Shown here: in pieces, positions 1 through 50,535 of the stretch
How the letters are laid out: each line of letters starts with the position of its first letter
Numbering within the stretch: position 1 is the stretch's first letter
DNA from: Unio delphinus
Taxonomy: Eukaryota; Mollusca; Bivalvia; Unionida; Unionidae
DNA: 64,000 nt
Assembly (NCBI GenBank): GCA_029339505.1
Contig: JAQISU010000096.1
Coordinates: 5,255,501 to 5,319,500, forward strand
Reading direction: 5' to 3'
Translations under genes and position numbers: made by a program
The notes under the pieces: generated by a model
Told to the model about the DNA's origin: nothing
Seen by the model: only the letters and a program-made list of their open reading frames with translations
Databases searched by the model: none

Positions 1-884
1 TTTATTCAATTTTGTATGCATGCATCCTTGCGATGAATTACTTTCTGCAGACAAACCAGCCATTACCAGAAGAAACACTTGCTCCAAATGCAATGCTTCT
101 TCAGTGAAAAATTCCCATTCATGAAAATAACCACTATTCATCTCAGTATTCATCTAAGAATGGAAGAAATGTATTTAATCACAAAATAGTTATGAAATAA
201 ACCCCAAGAATTATGCATAATGTACAAATGACATCTGTGTTGCAACGTGCTCAAGTGCTTAAATGGTAAAGCTTATTTTCATACCACCTGGTATGTGTCA
301 TTATATCATAAACTAATACAGTAAACCCAAATGTATGCTTATATACCCACATACTTCTATTTTCTTGTGCATATGTACCATGTGCCTCATCACATGACCA
401 AGGACAAAAATAAAAGGACGTGATGTAACTTCAGTGCCACTCTGGAATGTAAAGCATGTAACGAAAGAAACAAAACTGCTGTATACTTTACATCCCTGGA
501 CACTGTTACATGAACCTGATAATGAAAAACATTGTTTGCAACAATGCTGGTGAACAAATTAATATCCCCTTCATGCAATTCTAAAAGTAACAAACTTATA
601 TATCAACAGTTACTGATCACATACTGTGTAAGATTTTGTGATAGTTTGGCAACAGTAAAGTTTTGATTCAAAAAATTTCAAAAATATTATTCATCTGTAT
701 TTTTCTGCTTAAATGTAAATTCCTTCTAAATGAATATTTTAAAACCATTTAATACATATTTCTTCTTTATATTCCAAACCCAATTTTAAAATAAAACAGA
801 TTACAGCCTTATACAACAAACAATAAATAAAGTCAAAACACAGATTATACACACATCAAACTTACTCTCAACAGAACTGAAATT

Positions 885-900
885 ACACACACACACACAC

Positions 901-983
<83 letters not shown>

Positions 984-997
984 TACACCACACACAG
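885..997. repeat. Compound microsatellite (CA)n(TA)n(CA)n
   Basis: An AC run of about 8 units, a TA run of about 30 units, then a CA run of about 10. The central self-complementary TA block flanked by CA blocks suggests CA-to-TA decay or expansion within one tract. Confidence 0.97.
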
Positions 998-3637
998 AGC
1001 TTATGATAGTACAGAAAAATGAGAAAAAAAAAGATATTGCTTCAGCTTAATCTCAACTTAATCTGAATTCAACTGACAGTTCTAGTCTTTAATATTATTT
1101 CAGTGCCTTCTTAAAGCATGTCTTAATCTGCCAATAATGGCAGTGAAATTAATTCTCATAATCAGTGGTCTATATTACCATTCAAACGCAACATACAAAA
1201 CTTACCAATGATAATAATAATACATATTTTCGTATGAAGGCAATAGGCATACCTGATACATTACAATATTAATGAGTGTTGGGATTATTTTGAATATGTA
1301 AAAATAATGAACATAAGAAGGAACAATATAATACTGAATACTTGGCACTGTCTATATTTGGGAATGGAATATAAAGAATATAACTAACTCTTTGGACACT
1401 AATAAACTTGAGGATAACAACTTAAAAGATTTGATACAGAATTAGTTTAGATTTTGGCTAAAACAGTTACATATTTCAGATTTGGACGGACTTTTAATCT
1501 GTGAAAATACATTTCCTTTAAACTTTGGCATAGGAACAAAGTTTGCTGTTTCTAAAATATACAATCTAGTATTACTGAAATATCACACCTATCTTTACAG
1601 TTTCTATATACAATTTACTCTCCCCTTGCATTAATAGCAAAGTTTGAAAAACAATTCTCACATGTTTAGTCTGTATCAAAAATTGTCACACAAACATTTC
1701 AAATGTTAATTTATTATCAATTTCTTTTTAGCATCATTTTAATTTTTAAATGTATACACTTTACAATCATTCAATGAATGTTTCATCTTATAAAACTTAA
1801 AAATATGCCAAAAACATTCTCAATTTCATGTGTATGCCTTCATGTGTGTGTGTCTGTGTATGCATGTAAATCTATATACATATAACTGGCAAATGGAAAA
1901 AAAAAGAATTATAATTATCTAAAGAAAAAGGTGAGGCTATAAGAGTAACATCAACTGCAAACTATGAGTTTTTTCCACAGAAAAATGTGTTCAGGTTAAA
2001 CATGATCCTTATTAAAACAATCAGAAGTTTCTAAACTGAAATCATAGCTAATATATTTTGTCACAACACTGGAGACAGCATCATTTATGTCTCCCACTCA
2101 TTGATAATCTTTTCCACTTTCATGCCTGTTTTTGTTTAAAAAACATTCTCACCTTGTTCTTGTCTATATTTAATGAGGTTGAAACCTAGGCAATGCCAAT
2201 TGAACATTATCAAAATATACAATTTAAAACAATCTCTCTTCACCAAATAAAAAACGAATGCCAACCTGTACACTTGCCTAGGTAATTCATCATAGGTTTG
2301 CCTCATAAAATAAAAACTGTATTATAGGTGTAACTTAGACATAAAAATTTAAAACTTAATATAAAAAGATCAAATTATGCAGTTTATATGCTTTCAATCT
2401 ATAATAATTATGAACATGTATTTTATTTTAATTATGTATATATCACAAAAATTGCAAAAATAAATATATCTATATGTATATGTGCAATACACATTTGCAG
2501 TATATTCATGATAAATATGCTTCAAGATCAACCAAAAAGGTACAAAAATACTTATCAAGTCTATTCAATTTGGAAACGTTCACTGTAATCATAGTTAAAT
2601 ACAATCCTGGAATGTAAAGAAACATAGTTTCTTATTTAACAATTTTAAAATAATGTACAATTAGTTATATGAGACAATGATGATTGTATCAGAAACATGA
2701 AGAAAAAAGTATGTACAGAAATGATTATGAACTATGTCAAAGTGAACAGTGTTTAAAGGTAAACCAAACATTTTCCAATGAAAATAACCATTAATATAAA
2801 TGAACTAAAAAAAAATAATATTCTCAATCATCAGAACTGACAGTTGTGAATATTTCACTTGATATCAAATAGCACACAACTGCAGAGTTACCAAGTAATA
2901 TTTCTGAAATGTAGCAGAAAAATAGGGATGCATGTTCATTTTATCTTTGTCTGATCTGATAAAACATTGCCTGGTGTACAGAACTTGCAGTCCCATACTT
3001 TACATTCATCTGCTTTTCTGGCTATAATTTTCTTTGATATTTAAATTTCTTGATATGACTCAGCTGCATGTTGGGTAGTGTTGTCCATAATTTTCGCAGA
3101 CCTATTTTTTGTACCAACTATAAAATTCATGAAATCTAATGATCCAGAAATAAATAGGAATTTCAGAACTTTGCAGGCCATTATGCCACTTAATAGTTAC
3201 CTGCTTTTTTGTTACTGCAGAAAGCAAAGTAAACAACAGCTGCAACAGTACTAGTGAAATCTGAACTTTGCTTTCAAACTGCTGTAGAGTTGTAACACTA
3301 ACAATGTACCACTGACACCTTTCTTTGTTAACTGGCACCAACTATTTCACATCTTTAGCACTTTGAAGATAATCAATGTTCTTGTACTCTCGATATAAAA
3401 AAAAGGTGTTACAAGTAGCCTATCTGACAAATATATTGTAATGTTCATACATATACAAATCCACCTGTCAAAAATTGTGATGGATGAAATGAAAATCAAC
3501 AGACTTAAAACTTAAGTCTTCTTTCGATGTAATTCACCTTTTATAAAATCATAATGTACTAGTTACTAGACAAATGCAAACTAAGAGTACATTTAAGTTT
3601 AGTTCATGCAAGATTTGATGGAATTAATAACTCTAAA

Positions 3638-4086
3638 ATGAGTTCTTTATGTGTAAACTGTCTACAATAAAAAGAGTTCTATATATGTAAATTGTCTGCA
3701 ATAAAAAGAGTTCTTTATATATGTGTTAATTGTCCAAAATAAAGAGTTCTACATGCATAAACTGTCCACAATAGTTTTTCATTTGTAAACTGTTCACAAT
3801 ATAAAAGTTCTATATTTGTATTGTCCACAATATAAAGAGTTCTTTATACATGTAACTGTCAACAATATAGTTCTATATAGTAAACTGTCTACAGTATAAA
3901 GAGATCTATATGTGTAACCTGTCCACAGTATAAAGAGTTCTATGTATGTTTAAACTGTCTGAAGAGTTCTTTATGTGTCAACTGTCAACAGTATACAGAG
4001 CTCTATGTATATGTAAACTGTCTGAAGAGTTCTTAATGTGTCAACTGTCAAAAGTATAAAGAGCTCTATGTATGTCTAAACTGTCC

Positions 4087-4167
<81 letters not shown>

Positions 4168-4250
4168 TGTCCACAGTATAAAGAGTTCTTTATGTGTAAA
4201 CAGTTCACAGTATAAAGAGTTCTATATATGTGTACACTGTCTAGTACATA
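3638..4250. repeat. Minisatellite, 33-36 bp unit, interrupted by a (TA)n tract
   Basis: About 15 diverged copies of a unit built on TAAACTGTCCACAGTATAAA followed by GAGTTCTATATATG. A pure TA run of about 37 units (4088-4161) sits inside the array and looks expanded from the TATATATG part of one unit. It lies about 500 bp past the GLIS stop, so it may be transcribed in the 3' UTR. Confidence 0.92.
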
Positions 4251-4755
4251 ATGCTGCTAATATAGCTTTGTGATACTTTCCTTCACATGATTTCTAAATG
4301 TCCTGAAATGTTTCTAAATATTTCCAACATTTCTAAAATGAGATGAAAATGATTAACTCGTATTCATATGCAAGTATTTAAATTAAACAAAATACTTCAA
4401 AATTACTAACGAAACAAAAGTCTTCAAAACTATAGTAGGTTCTGTCTTGTTCAACGTGCCCACAAACTTCTGCACTTTATGGGAATAAATATTTTAGAAT
4501 GAAATCAAGTTTTTGATTACTTGACTTACAAGCATCCATCCATATGTCACTACAAAAAAGCAGCACAAAGTTTGCAAAATACCATTAAACAAGTTAATAA
4601 AAACAAATAAAAGGCCGTAAACAACATATGTACTACAACCTTTAAACAAAGCAAGCCACTGCCTACAATTTTGATTTAAAGTTTGTTTCAGTAAATGATC
4701 ACTTTACATCATTCTGATAGATCTTCCATATCCTGCATGACACTGTGCTTGGGAC

Positions 4756-41281
<36,526 letters not shown>

Positions 41282-41561
41282 CTGAAGAAAAAAAAGATGA
41301 AATCACGCATAAGAATTTGTTTCAAGACAGAACGTACATAATAACAAAGAAACCAGTGTAATAAACTCTATGCAGCTTGTAATAGTAAACATTATTATGC
41401 ACAAAATTAATTCAGACAAAAGTGATCATGACACAAAACACTAACCCCCTTCTCAATTAAAGTCTGTTTAGCAATTTATTATCTTTAATTGTTAACTTTT
41501 AATCTTTTTTAAAAATCAAATTTTAACTTAAATAGTAACATATAACCAGTATTTTGCTGAT

Positions 41562-41610
41562 ATACATACATACATACATACATACATACATACATACATA
41601 CATACATACA

Positions 41611-41644
<34 letters not shown>

Positions 41645-41667
41645 CATACATACATACATACATACAT
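41562..41667. repeat. (CATA)n microsatellite
   Basis: About 26 tetranucleotide units with one interruption (TATA near 41640). Confidence 0.97.
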
Positions 41668-41796
41668 CATCAAACAATATTTTAAAAAACATTCTTTCTT
41701 ACATGTATGATATCAAATTATAGGTACTATAATGAGATGATGCAAACTTAATATTAGTGATTCTCTATACTAAAAAAAATGCTCTTAATATCTGCT

Positions 41797-41943
41797 TCTT
41801 AACTTTTTATCAGTGTGAAGCCCTAGAAACCCATTAACGTTTTATCAGTGTGAAAGCCCTAGAAACCCATTAACTTTTTATCAGTGTGAAAGCCCAAGAA
41901 ACCCATTAACTTTTTATCAGTGTGAAAGCCCAAGAAACCCACT
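41797..41943. repeat. Minisatellite, about 37 bp unit, 4 copies
   Basis: Unit: TTAACTTTTTATCAGTGTGA then AAGCCCTAGAAACCCA. Copies 2-4 are nearly identical. Confidence 0.95.
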
Positions 41944-43507
41944 TCTGAATGAAAGTCACTGGCTTTGAGTAATCTTAGAGTGATAACCAGCATCAGTGAT
42001 TATCAAAATTGAGGCATCAATAATTTAGCTCATTAGCCACTACAGGATATGGCTTTATATGGGATATTCCTTCCATTCATTGAAATCCTACATTCATGTG
42101 TACATATATACAAAGTTCAACCCTTCAGGTAAGCATCTCACAACATACAATATAGTTATTAATATGACAGTTTACCACAAAAAAACAACAACAATTATTC
42201 CTACTTCAAATTACACTATTCAGGAAGGACCTTTTAAGTAGGGTATGATGTATATAGGATGGAAGAATTGGGTTGTTTTTTAGTTAAACACTGCAAAGCA
42301 TAAAATGTAGGTCACAATGATATATGTGATCTTTGGTTGTAAGGGTATAGCACTAATAAAGACAAGATAGGCTAAAATTAAGCACTGGCTATGCTACATT
42401 TTCTTGGAATAACTGGACTAGCATCAAATAGTTTTTAGTCAATGATAATTTTAAAAACCAGTTATATAACATATTTGCTTCGTTATCCTACACAAAATGT
42501 TCACACTTTTAAATGTGGTTCTCCTGTTGTGGTGCCAGTTCATGAAAAAGTTACAACAGTCCCATCAAACTAGAAGAACCACCTTTACATGTCCTATTCA
42601 CAGTGAAGCGGTACCTTAAGGGTGAGAAAACAGAGTAACAACTACAGAATCAAGTACAGTTTTCTACTGAATGGAAGTAACATTTTTATCTGGGTACCAG
42701 ATTTAAACAAAAAATTAGCAAACAAGTATTAACGATTTTCTAAGGAACTACAAAGATGCAAAACTGACAGGTTCTATTTGTTGTACTGTAATAACTATTA
42801 AGACCATTATTACTACCATTTCTTTTACAGTATTTAATGACTACGACCAGAGCCGTTACTTCAAGTCTATGTTGGCACTGGCAAGATTCTAATTAAAAAT
42901 TGCTGAAACCAGTAAAATGGTCCAGTGAACTCCCATTTTGATTGTGTGTTAATTAAAAAAAAATCACCTAAGTGTTTCAAGTTGTAAACCATACAGCTAT
43001 TACAAACCATTACAATTAATTACAGACAGCCCAAGTATGTGAAATACCCTATATACTTTCGTGTGTGTGTCATCTTAAGACAACCAGGCTTGTTGAGTCT
43101 ATGAAATTCAAGCAATAAAGTTATGGTTTGATAAAGCTGGCTTTATATACTAGCAATGTAGTATTTATTTCTAATCATTACTGCAATTCTTGCATCTGGA
43201 TTGCTCTAAGTACATACAGAAACTCAAGTAACATGTCAATTTCAGCATGTCAGGTACAAACCAGTACAGAAGATCAATAACCTCTTTTCCATGAAAATTC
43301 AGGTATGTAAAGACATTGATTTATTTATTGATTGTCTCTATCAGTGACAAAGTAGAATAATTGGCAGGTTATTGAAGTCCTGTCTAAATGTGTTGTGCTT
43401 TAAACTGTTTTGCAGAATGACTTAAAAGTAGCACATACTTTTGTGTTAATAGCTAAAATGGAAAAAACTATGTTTGGGACATGTGTATGACAGTTTACTG
43501 TAGGTTT

Positions 43508-43520
43508 GGGGGGGGGGGGG
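43508..43520. repeat. Poly-G run of 13
   Basis: Thirteen consecutive G in an AT-rich neighbourhood. Length is prone to sequencing error; a G-quadruplex is possible. Confidence 0.9.
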
Positions 43521-43919
43521 TAGGGACATGATTCGACAGTTTTACTGATTTTCTGAATGACACTGACCCATTTCTTTTCATCATTTTGTAACTGACTAAC
43601 GGTGCTGGAAAGATATTTAATTTTGTAAATGATCGCTAATGTGTCTAAAGGACATTTGATTTCATCTGGAGTATGCAGAACTTAAAAGAACACTTTTCTT
43701 GAGCAATGTTAAGCAATTTGTTCAGGCATATATACCCTACCATTCTTTTGTCTTTCTCCTAACCCCATCACTGAGATTAGTCTATTTTTTGTTTTAAAAA
43801 GAAGTAATTTCTTTTGAATATTGGGTGTGCAATGATTAGTTAACATACATATCTCCTTATGATGATTGTAATAAAAATATACTAAGCTTTATAACACTCC
43901 ATTAAAAAAACTGAAAGAT

Positions 43920-44250
43920 TAGCTGCATTCATATACTGAATCGAGCTCGAAGTCTAAATGGACAACAACTCTTATGCAGGAGCACAAGGATGTGTTCATA
44001 TGTGCATCTAAAGACAATAGCCATAACATGCATCAAGTTAAACCGAGATCATCAACAACAAAAAACCCATGTCAAACTGCATTCACAAGATTCTGTCTTA
44101 CATTACATACGACTAACAAAAATAGCTGTAGCACAGTGATTTGATGATAACAGACATCTTCAAACGATGACCATAATATATGGCGAGTGTATCACCAATT
44201 CATTAAAAAACGGGAAGAATTTACAAATTCTGTCATACTCTACATTAAGC
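43920..44250. repeat. Degenerate 180 bp-class repeat, two units
   Basis: Phrases TGTAGCACAGTGATTTGATG, GACATCTTCAAACGATGACC and ATTCTGTCTTACATTACATA match the arrays at 5200-5990 and 21240-21930. Confidence 0.55.
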
Positions 44251-44329
44251 TGAAGACAAACAGATGAAGAAAAAAACAAGTAATTCTAATAAAAATTGTT
44301 GGGGAATAAAAATTTACAATATTTACTTC

Positions 44330-44550
44330 TTCAATCTATTGCAAGGTTAATACCATTTACCAGTGCATGGTGGTCGAAAAACCAAGGAAAACTGGAAAGA
44401 ATCATTGACACATGGAAAGCTACTGGCAAGTTTATCCCCGCATACCCACATTGGTAGAGTTGAGATGAGAACCCATGTGGACAGCAGTGAGATTGTAGCA
44501 CATAAGCACTTTGGACCAATTGGCCATCCAGGGCCCTATAAATCTTCCTA
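44330..44550 (-). mobile_element. SINE family S2 with tRNA-like head
   Basis: On the minus strand: head with TGGCCAATTGGTCCAAAGTG (box A-like) and GGGTTCTCATC (box B-like), then body AACTTGCCAGTAGCTTTCCA, GATTCTTTCCAGTTTTCC and TTCGACCACCATGCACTGG, colinear with the 26508 copy. Strongly diverged, so old. Confidence 0.65.
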
Positions 44551-45286
44551 TGTATAAAAAGTTTATTGCCATCCATCGAAAACTGTTAAACTAGTTGTGT
44601 TCACAAAAATTTTTTAAAAATATTGCAGGAACACGGAAATTTATTAAGTAGTACATCATATAATGATGACCAGAACAATTTACAATATCATAGAAATCTA
44701 TTGAAGTCTGTGAAACAAGATGCATTGAGAACGTTCTGACAAGCAAAAATTCACTGAATGGACAATATTCTAAATACTCTGCCAAAGTACTTTTTCTTCT
44801 TCAAATTTATTTATCATTTTTAAGTACAATTTTAAAGTGCTGTCAAGAATCATCAATTACATCTACATACCCTAAAAACTTAATTTTATTCCATTACAAT
44901 TTTACTCATTAATTCATCTTGCATATTCACTGTTATCTGGTACATCCATATTCCAACACTGAAGATAGATATCGTTTAAGGCCTTGTCATTTCTCAGTAA
45001 ACAAACCACTTGTGAAAACTCTAACAATTGAGAATAATACATTTAGCATAGTAAAGTAACTATGTTCAAAGGGAAACATCAAATGCAGACTCAGGACATT
45101 ATAACAAACAAAATTGAACTCAGTTATTTTCTTTTCTTCATTCATGGTTGCTACTTATATAATTCTGTTCCCATTTACATAACAGAAATATATTTGGACC
45201 AGTAGGTAAACATTCCCTGTAAATTTATTCCTCATAATAACCTAAACTTAATGCTTTAAAAAAAGCCTGGATTGTACTTATGTGCC

Positions 45287-45290
<4 letters not shown>

Positions 45291-45345
<55 letters not shown>
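45291..45345. repeat. (CA)n microsatellite
   Basis: Pure CA run of about 27 units. Confidence 0.98.
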
Positions 45346-45347
<2 letters not shown>

Positions 45348-47204
45348 TCCCAACCAGTGTCACATTATGCTTTTCTAGTAAAAGAACTTGTGTACATTTT
45401 AGAGGAATAATTTTGGGCTCAAAACCATGATCAATTTGGCAAAAAAAGTTCTTTTATTTAAAACTTTACTACTTTTGTAGAGGAATGAACAGTTTTGGTT
45501 GTATTGCAAACAACATCAGCATACATGCCCCTCAACATTTTTGGACCATGTTTTTACAACTTTTATTTTAACCTAGATAAAGACTAATGTTTCACTAGAC
45601 ACATCATGGAAAAAAGCTGTAATAATTGGTCAATACTTCTCGTATCTTGGGGAACAAAATCTTGAAATTGGCCTTTTGAAATGAGTTATACATTGTAAAA
45701 CTGGAACTTTAGAGATGAATTTTTTTTCCCAAGAAAACAAAAATATAACTTGAAATAAACTTAACACATGTTTATATTTTAACATGACAAGAACCCCTCT
45801 GCAGTGCACAGTTAATAATACTACAATCACTAAAGAGTAAGGGATATATTTCTGCAGAAGTCAAGATGGTGGGTTAAATATTGTGGTTACAAACATAAAT
45901 GTATCTGACCATATGTATGGACAAAGAAAAGAAAAGAAAATATGCCCGCATCTGTGGTGGCATCAAATGTTTAAAAATTATATCAAATTCGGCATAGAAT
46001 ATATGATTTTTGTTTTAGTTTTTACATTCCACACTTTGCCACTTCCTAATAAAAAAATTTGCAAGAGGTATTTCTTATTTCAGAAATGTTATAATATCTT
46101 CTCTTTAGATGCATATTATGTCATGGTTTTTGTGATAATAATGCACATTTAGTGGAGATTACTACAAAATGGGTAAATGGCTGGAATAATTACCATGGTA
46201 ACTGTATTTCCTGATTGTCATGGGTTTCACTTGATGATTTCAAATACATTTATCTGTAGACACTTCATTCAAGTCCACTAATCAATACTAATTTACCTCA
46301 GTAGTAGTAGGAAATTACAAGAAAATTATTGATCTTCTAAAATTTATGTAATGATTTTAAAAAAAGAAAAGAAAGGAAAACTATTCTTGTGTAATACAAA
46401 TGTCAATAGTCTTGAAACATGACGAGAATGTTTGCACAGTCATGTTTGATCTCCGTAGTAAATGCAAACAAATGCTATTATAACGGGAACCATCATGCCT
46501 CATTATTAAACATCTCTGGTTTTTATAATTGTCAAGAATAGGAAATGATTATATCAGAACTTCGGTTTAAATCAATCTGTGAAAACTTGGGTGCAGATAA
46601 GAAAAACATTGCTGGCTGAAGTTTTAAAAAAGCATTGATTCACAGACAGATTAATGCTATACAAAACGATATACATGCTTCTGTTTACATTGGGAAATAG
46701 ACTAAGACAGGTAGGTCAGTAAAAAACCTTAAGTTTTCCATTTTTGATGGTCTGGATGGACTTAAGCAAAAATTAGAAAGTAAACGTTATTGGCATCCTG
46801 AATTTATTTTCGATATTAGTTAAATCCCTTTAATTCTTTTTCTTGTTCCCAATTTTTTCTTCCCTGCAAAAATGAAGGGTTAGCAGGATAAACATTGGAT
46901 CAATCTAATAACGAGAATGACATAGTTTTATTGGCCTATTACACTACACACCTGAAAATGTACCCATGAAGGAAAAACAGTACACAGAGAAAACTGAATG
47001 TCTTATCATTCATTTATCCAAATGTGTATTCATTTTTTTCTTCTAATTGGAATAATACAAGATCAATTTGTCCTGAAAATTCAAATTCAATTAAATCAAC
47101 AATTTTCCAATAACTGTATTCAAAGATTCTCAATATATTTAGTGCTTCATTTCTATTTATGCACAACCACAAACGTGACTGGGACAACAAATACTAGCCT
47201 TGAC

Positions 47205-47364
47205 CAACATTCCCTCTAAGCTGCGTGCATGCACACGCAGCTGCTCATACATCCCTGTGCAGCTGAATTGTCAATCCAACATTAAAGTTTGCACATCTCC
47301 ATAATGCTTGTACAATGCAGCGAGCATTGCACGCACATCTACCATTCGCTTAGAGGGAATGTTG
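47205..47364. mobile_element. hAT MITE family H1, copy 1, with 8 bp target duplication
   Basis: 160 bp with terminal inverted repeats CAACATTCCCTCTAAGC and GCTTAGAGGGAATGTTG, between perfect GCCTTGAC duplications (47197-47204, 47365-47372). The 8 bp duplication and CA...TG ends fit hAT. GC-richer than the surroundings; other copies at 58984 and 63287. Confidence 0.93.
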
Positions 47365-47809
47365 GCCTTGACCATATATGTATAAAATACTAGCCTTGAC
47401 CATATATGTCCATCTCACTATGTATACATTCATGGTCAGACTAGTACTCAACCTTGAGAAGTCTCAGAAACCAGCTTACCTAACTTCTCTTCTAATCAGT
47501 ACCTCAAATGTTGCTAATTTTAATAACTGCACACATACCAATCAAATTAAAGTTTACTGGGTCTTAACATGGTTGACAGTAACAAATTTACATGTCATTT
47601 CTTCACAGTATTGTAACAGTTGTGCTTTTCTATGTGATTTATGTTTTGCTTTTGTGATTCTACCTTGGTCATAATGATTAAATAATAACTCAGTTACTCA
47701 AGGATAATAAAAAAGCAACCAGATAATGATTAGGTAATACTGACATGTGCATTTAATGATTCTTGATACTTACTCGTACCTTTCCACTTTTTTTATTATT
47801 TTAGTTTGG

Positions 47810-48045
47810 TTTCATCTTGAGGGACTAATGTCATTTTGTAGCACATGATACTCCTCTATACATGGTCTCCAGTATAGTTAGCGGAGAAGAACCTGTAAAG
47901 AACTACCAACCCATGGAAAGCAACTGATTTCTCGTGTACCCATGATGGTTAAGCCACAACTAAAACTTGAGTGGACAGAGGTAAGGTGTAACAGGTAGTA
48001 CCTTAGACCCCTCAGCCACCATGGGGCCTATCGAAATTTTGCAGA
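47810..48045 (-). mobile_element. SINE family S2, old copy
   Basis: Minus strand: head CATGGTGGCTGAGGGGTCTA, body GTTGCTTTCCATGGGTTGGT, GTTCTTTACAGGTTCTTCTC and TATACTGGAGACCATGTATA, in the same order as the copies at 26508 and 59695. Ends uncertain. Confidence 0.6.
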
Positions 48046-48568
48046 TAGGAGATAACAGAGAGGAGAAAATTCCCTGACGGCAATATTCAGCTGGATGTTA
48101 AATGTAAAACTACTGCTATAAAAAAAAAAATTATAATAAAGTTTACTAAGTGTGCAAATATGTGGTTCTACTGGTGCTAAGACAGAAATACCACAATTAT
48201 CGTTTAAAGCTTGAAATCTACAGCTTTTGAAAATTAAAAATTAAAAGTTTACAGGGGGAAATAAACAGTATCTTTACACATTTTATCCACACAAATGAGA
48301 AACCAATCAGAACCAGTCTAATAGAGACTGAAACTGTTTCACCTGTACAATGATGCATGCTGAATAATCTGATTATGAATTGTAACACAAAGGCTAACAT
48401 ACACACAACAAGCTACAAACTGATTAGCTACCTGTAGTTTCAAGACCAAAGGTGGATATTTATGGAGGTGTTAAAAAGTAATAAATGAATCAAAGATGGT
48501 TCAAGATTGTTTGTGAGTCTCCCCAAAAAATTAGGACAAAACCTCAGGTGGATTTAGGCAGAAAAATT

Positions 48569-48768
48569 TCATTTTGACTTCATTAAACCAAAAAAATTAA
48601 GAGCTGCCTCTTATGCATCTTGAAAAACACAATACCAATCAAACACGACAAAATAATCAATAAATTTGAAAGTATATTGATTATTTTGTCGTGTTTGATT
48701 GGTATTGTGTTTTTCAAGATGCATAAGAGGCAGCTCTTAATTTTTTTGGTTTAATAAAGTCAAAATGA
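48569..48768. repeat. Near-perfect 94 bp inverted repeat (palindrome) with 12 bp spacer
   Basis: Left arm 48569-48662 and right arm 48675-48768 are complementary over 94 bp with one mismatch; the spacer is AATTTGAAAGTA. Core phrases AGAGCTGCCTCTTATGCATC and CAATACCAATCAAACACGAC occur in both arms. No flanking duplication, no coding capacity, no other copy in the window. Could be a fold-back element, a template-switch duplication or an assembly artefact. Confidence 0.95.
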
Positions 48769-49249
48769 TAAAAACAAGCACTTCTCTAAATGCTAAGAAA
48801 AAAAATGTCAACTTTGAAATCTGAGTTTAAGTGGTGCAGTTGAGTAGCAAACGTTCCAAGTTTGAATTGTGTATTCTATTCAAGATAGTACAATATATAT
48901 GAGACGAAATGATATCCCCAGGCATATACAAACACCGTCACATACGAGCAATGATTCTTCTATAATGAACACGCCCACTTTAAAGACCTTGTTTGAGGCA
49001 GTATCGTAACCAGATAATGTGGCACTTGCAGAGACCATGTTTGCAAAATTTTGGAAGAACACAAGTTCTCATTCTGCACTGCACATCATTTCACCAAAAT
49101 GGTTATCAACAACAACAAAATTATTTGTAGTGAATTGCGAGATATAAAACTCATCCTTTTTCATTTAACTGACAATAAATACCATTACTCATTATTAATT
49201 CATTATTATTTAATATTAACAGAATAATCTGATTGATCTTCAAAACATA

Positions 49250-49252
49250 TGA

Positions 49253-49322
<70 letters not shown>
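49250..49322. repeat. (GA)n microsatellite
   Basis: About 35 GA units with one GACA interruption near the left end. Confidence 0.97.
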
Positions 49323-49326
<4 letters not shown>

Positions 49327-50439
49327 GAGATTAATGATTACACTTAAATATTTGTTAACTTGTTACACTGTCAAGATAACAGCATTCTGTATTTTCCAAT
49401 AATTTCTGATAATCTAGCCCCATTCCCCATTATTGACTGTAAACTATTTTATGTCACTTTTACAGGTAGTAATAGACTTGTCTACATAGATATAACATCT
49501 ATGTGAAAGATAAAGGTCCAAGTCAAGACCAAGTCACTCAATAACTGTTATTACCCTTTGATTTTTTTAATGATAAACTACAACTATATATAATGCTGTT
49601 AAAAAGCAGATATCACTGTGCATGTTACAGAATAAAAGGCTACTGATTGAGCAAAAGGACAAATTAAAATCCAAATAGCTCTAAATCTTTCTTGACATTT
49701 TAGATAAACTGGTATATATTTGCAAGCTCATGAAAGTCTTGATTCATACAAATATAGACCCATATCCAAATAACATCTTTTTGATAAACGCTTTTAAGTG
49801 CTTGGAAAACAGGTAACCATCAAGTGCTTGTAAGCATTTGAAATGTATTATTCACCTGTGATTCACTGCAAAGCATTTAGTGGGTTATACTACCTTATAT
49901 ATCAAATTCAATGCCATATACACAATTTCTTATTTTCTTTGCCTATTAAAGACCTTAGCTAAACATGAATATTCGTGAGATTTTGTTTTGTTCTCCATAC
50001 GTCTAGCTTAAAATGATAGTATGGACATTTTGATACGAGGAAACATCCTATATTGATAAGAATTGAGGTCAACATCTAGTACGATACCTACGACATAGAA
50101 GTAAAAATAAGTATTTACACCCAAGCTTAACTTCAAAATAAGATTGTCCTCATTGGAAAACCATGCCCAAACTTGCCTCATTCTGACATCCTGATTCACA
50201 AGGAAAGTTGTTTAAACTTGGCTAACAAGATCCTGACGTCAGAGTTTATTAATGTTAGTCACTTCTTTTCCCTTTGAAACACAAGTGCAAAATTCTCAAC
50301 ATGTCAGGTGTAGGTAAATTATTCAAATACACAGATAATTTTATTGCTGCCTTATGAATCTAACCAGTCCACAAGAGTTAAAAAGTCATGTCTTTAAGAC
50401 AGAGCTTCAAAAAGTCACTGTCAAAATACACTTACAATC

Positions 50440-50442
<3 letters not shown>

Positions 50443-50534
<92 letters not shown>
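50443..50534. repeat. (AT)n microsatellite
   Basis: Pure AT run of about 46 units. Confidence 0.98.

Positions 50535-50535
<1 letters not shown>

Larger units (their letters stand above)
1..4755 (-). other. GLIS 3' UTR and/or downstream sequence
   Basis: No coding exon is supportable. AT-rich DNA follows the GLIS stop codon and probably contains its 3' UTR. It includes a compound dinucleotide tract at 885-997 and a minisatellite at 3638-4250, described separately. The short open frames here, such as the Tyr-Ile run over the dinucleotide tract, are by-products of repeats. Confidence 0.5.
41282..47190. other. Upstream flank or 5' intron of GLIS
   Basis: The exon A acceptor at 41282 implies transcription from further right. 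No start exon could be supported here: there is no minus-strand frame with a plausible start, a donor leaving one codon base, and GLIS-like content. Named repeats are listed separately; the rest is AT-rich DNA without visible structure. Confidence 0.45.
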
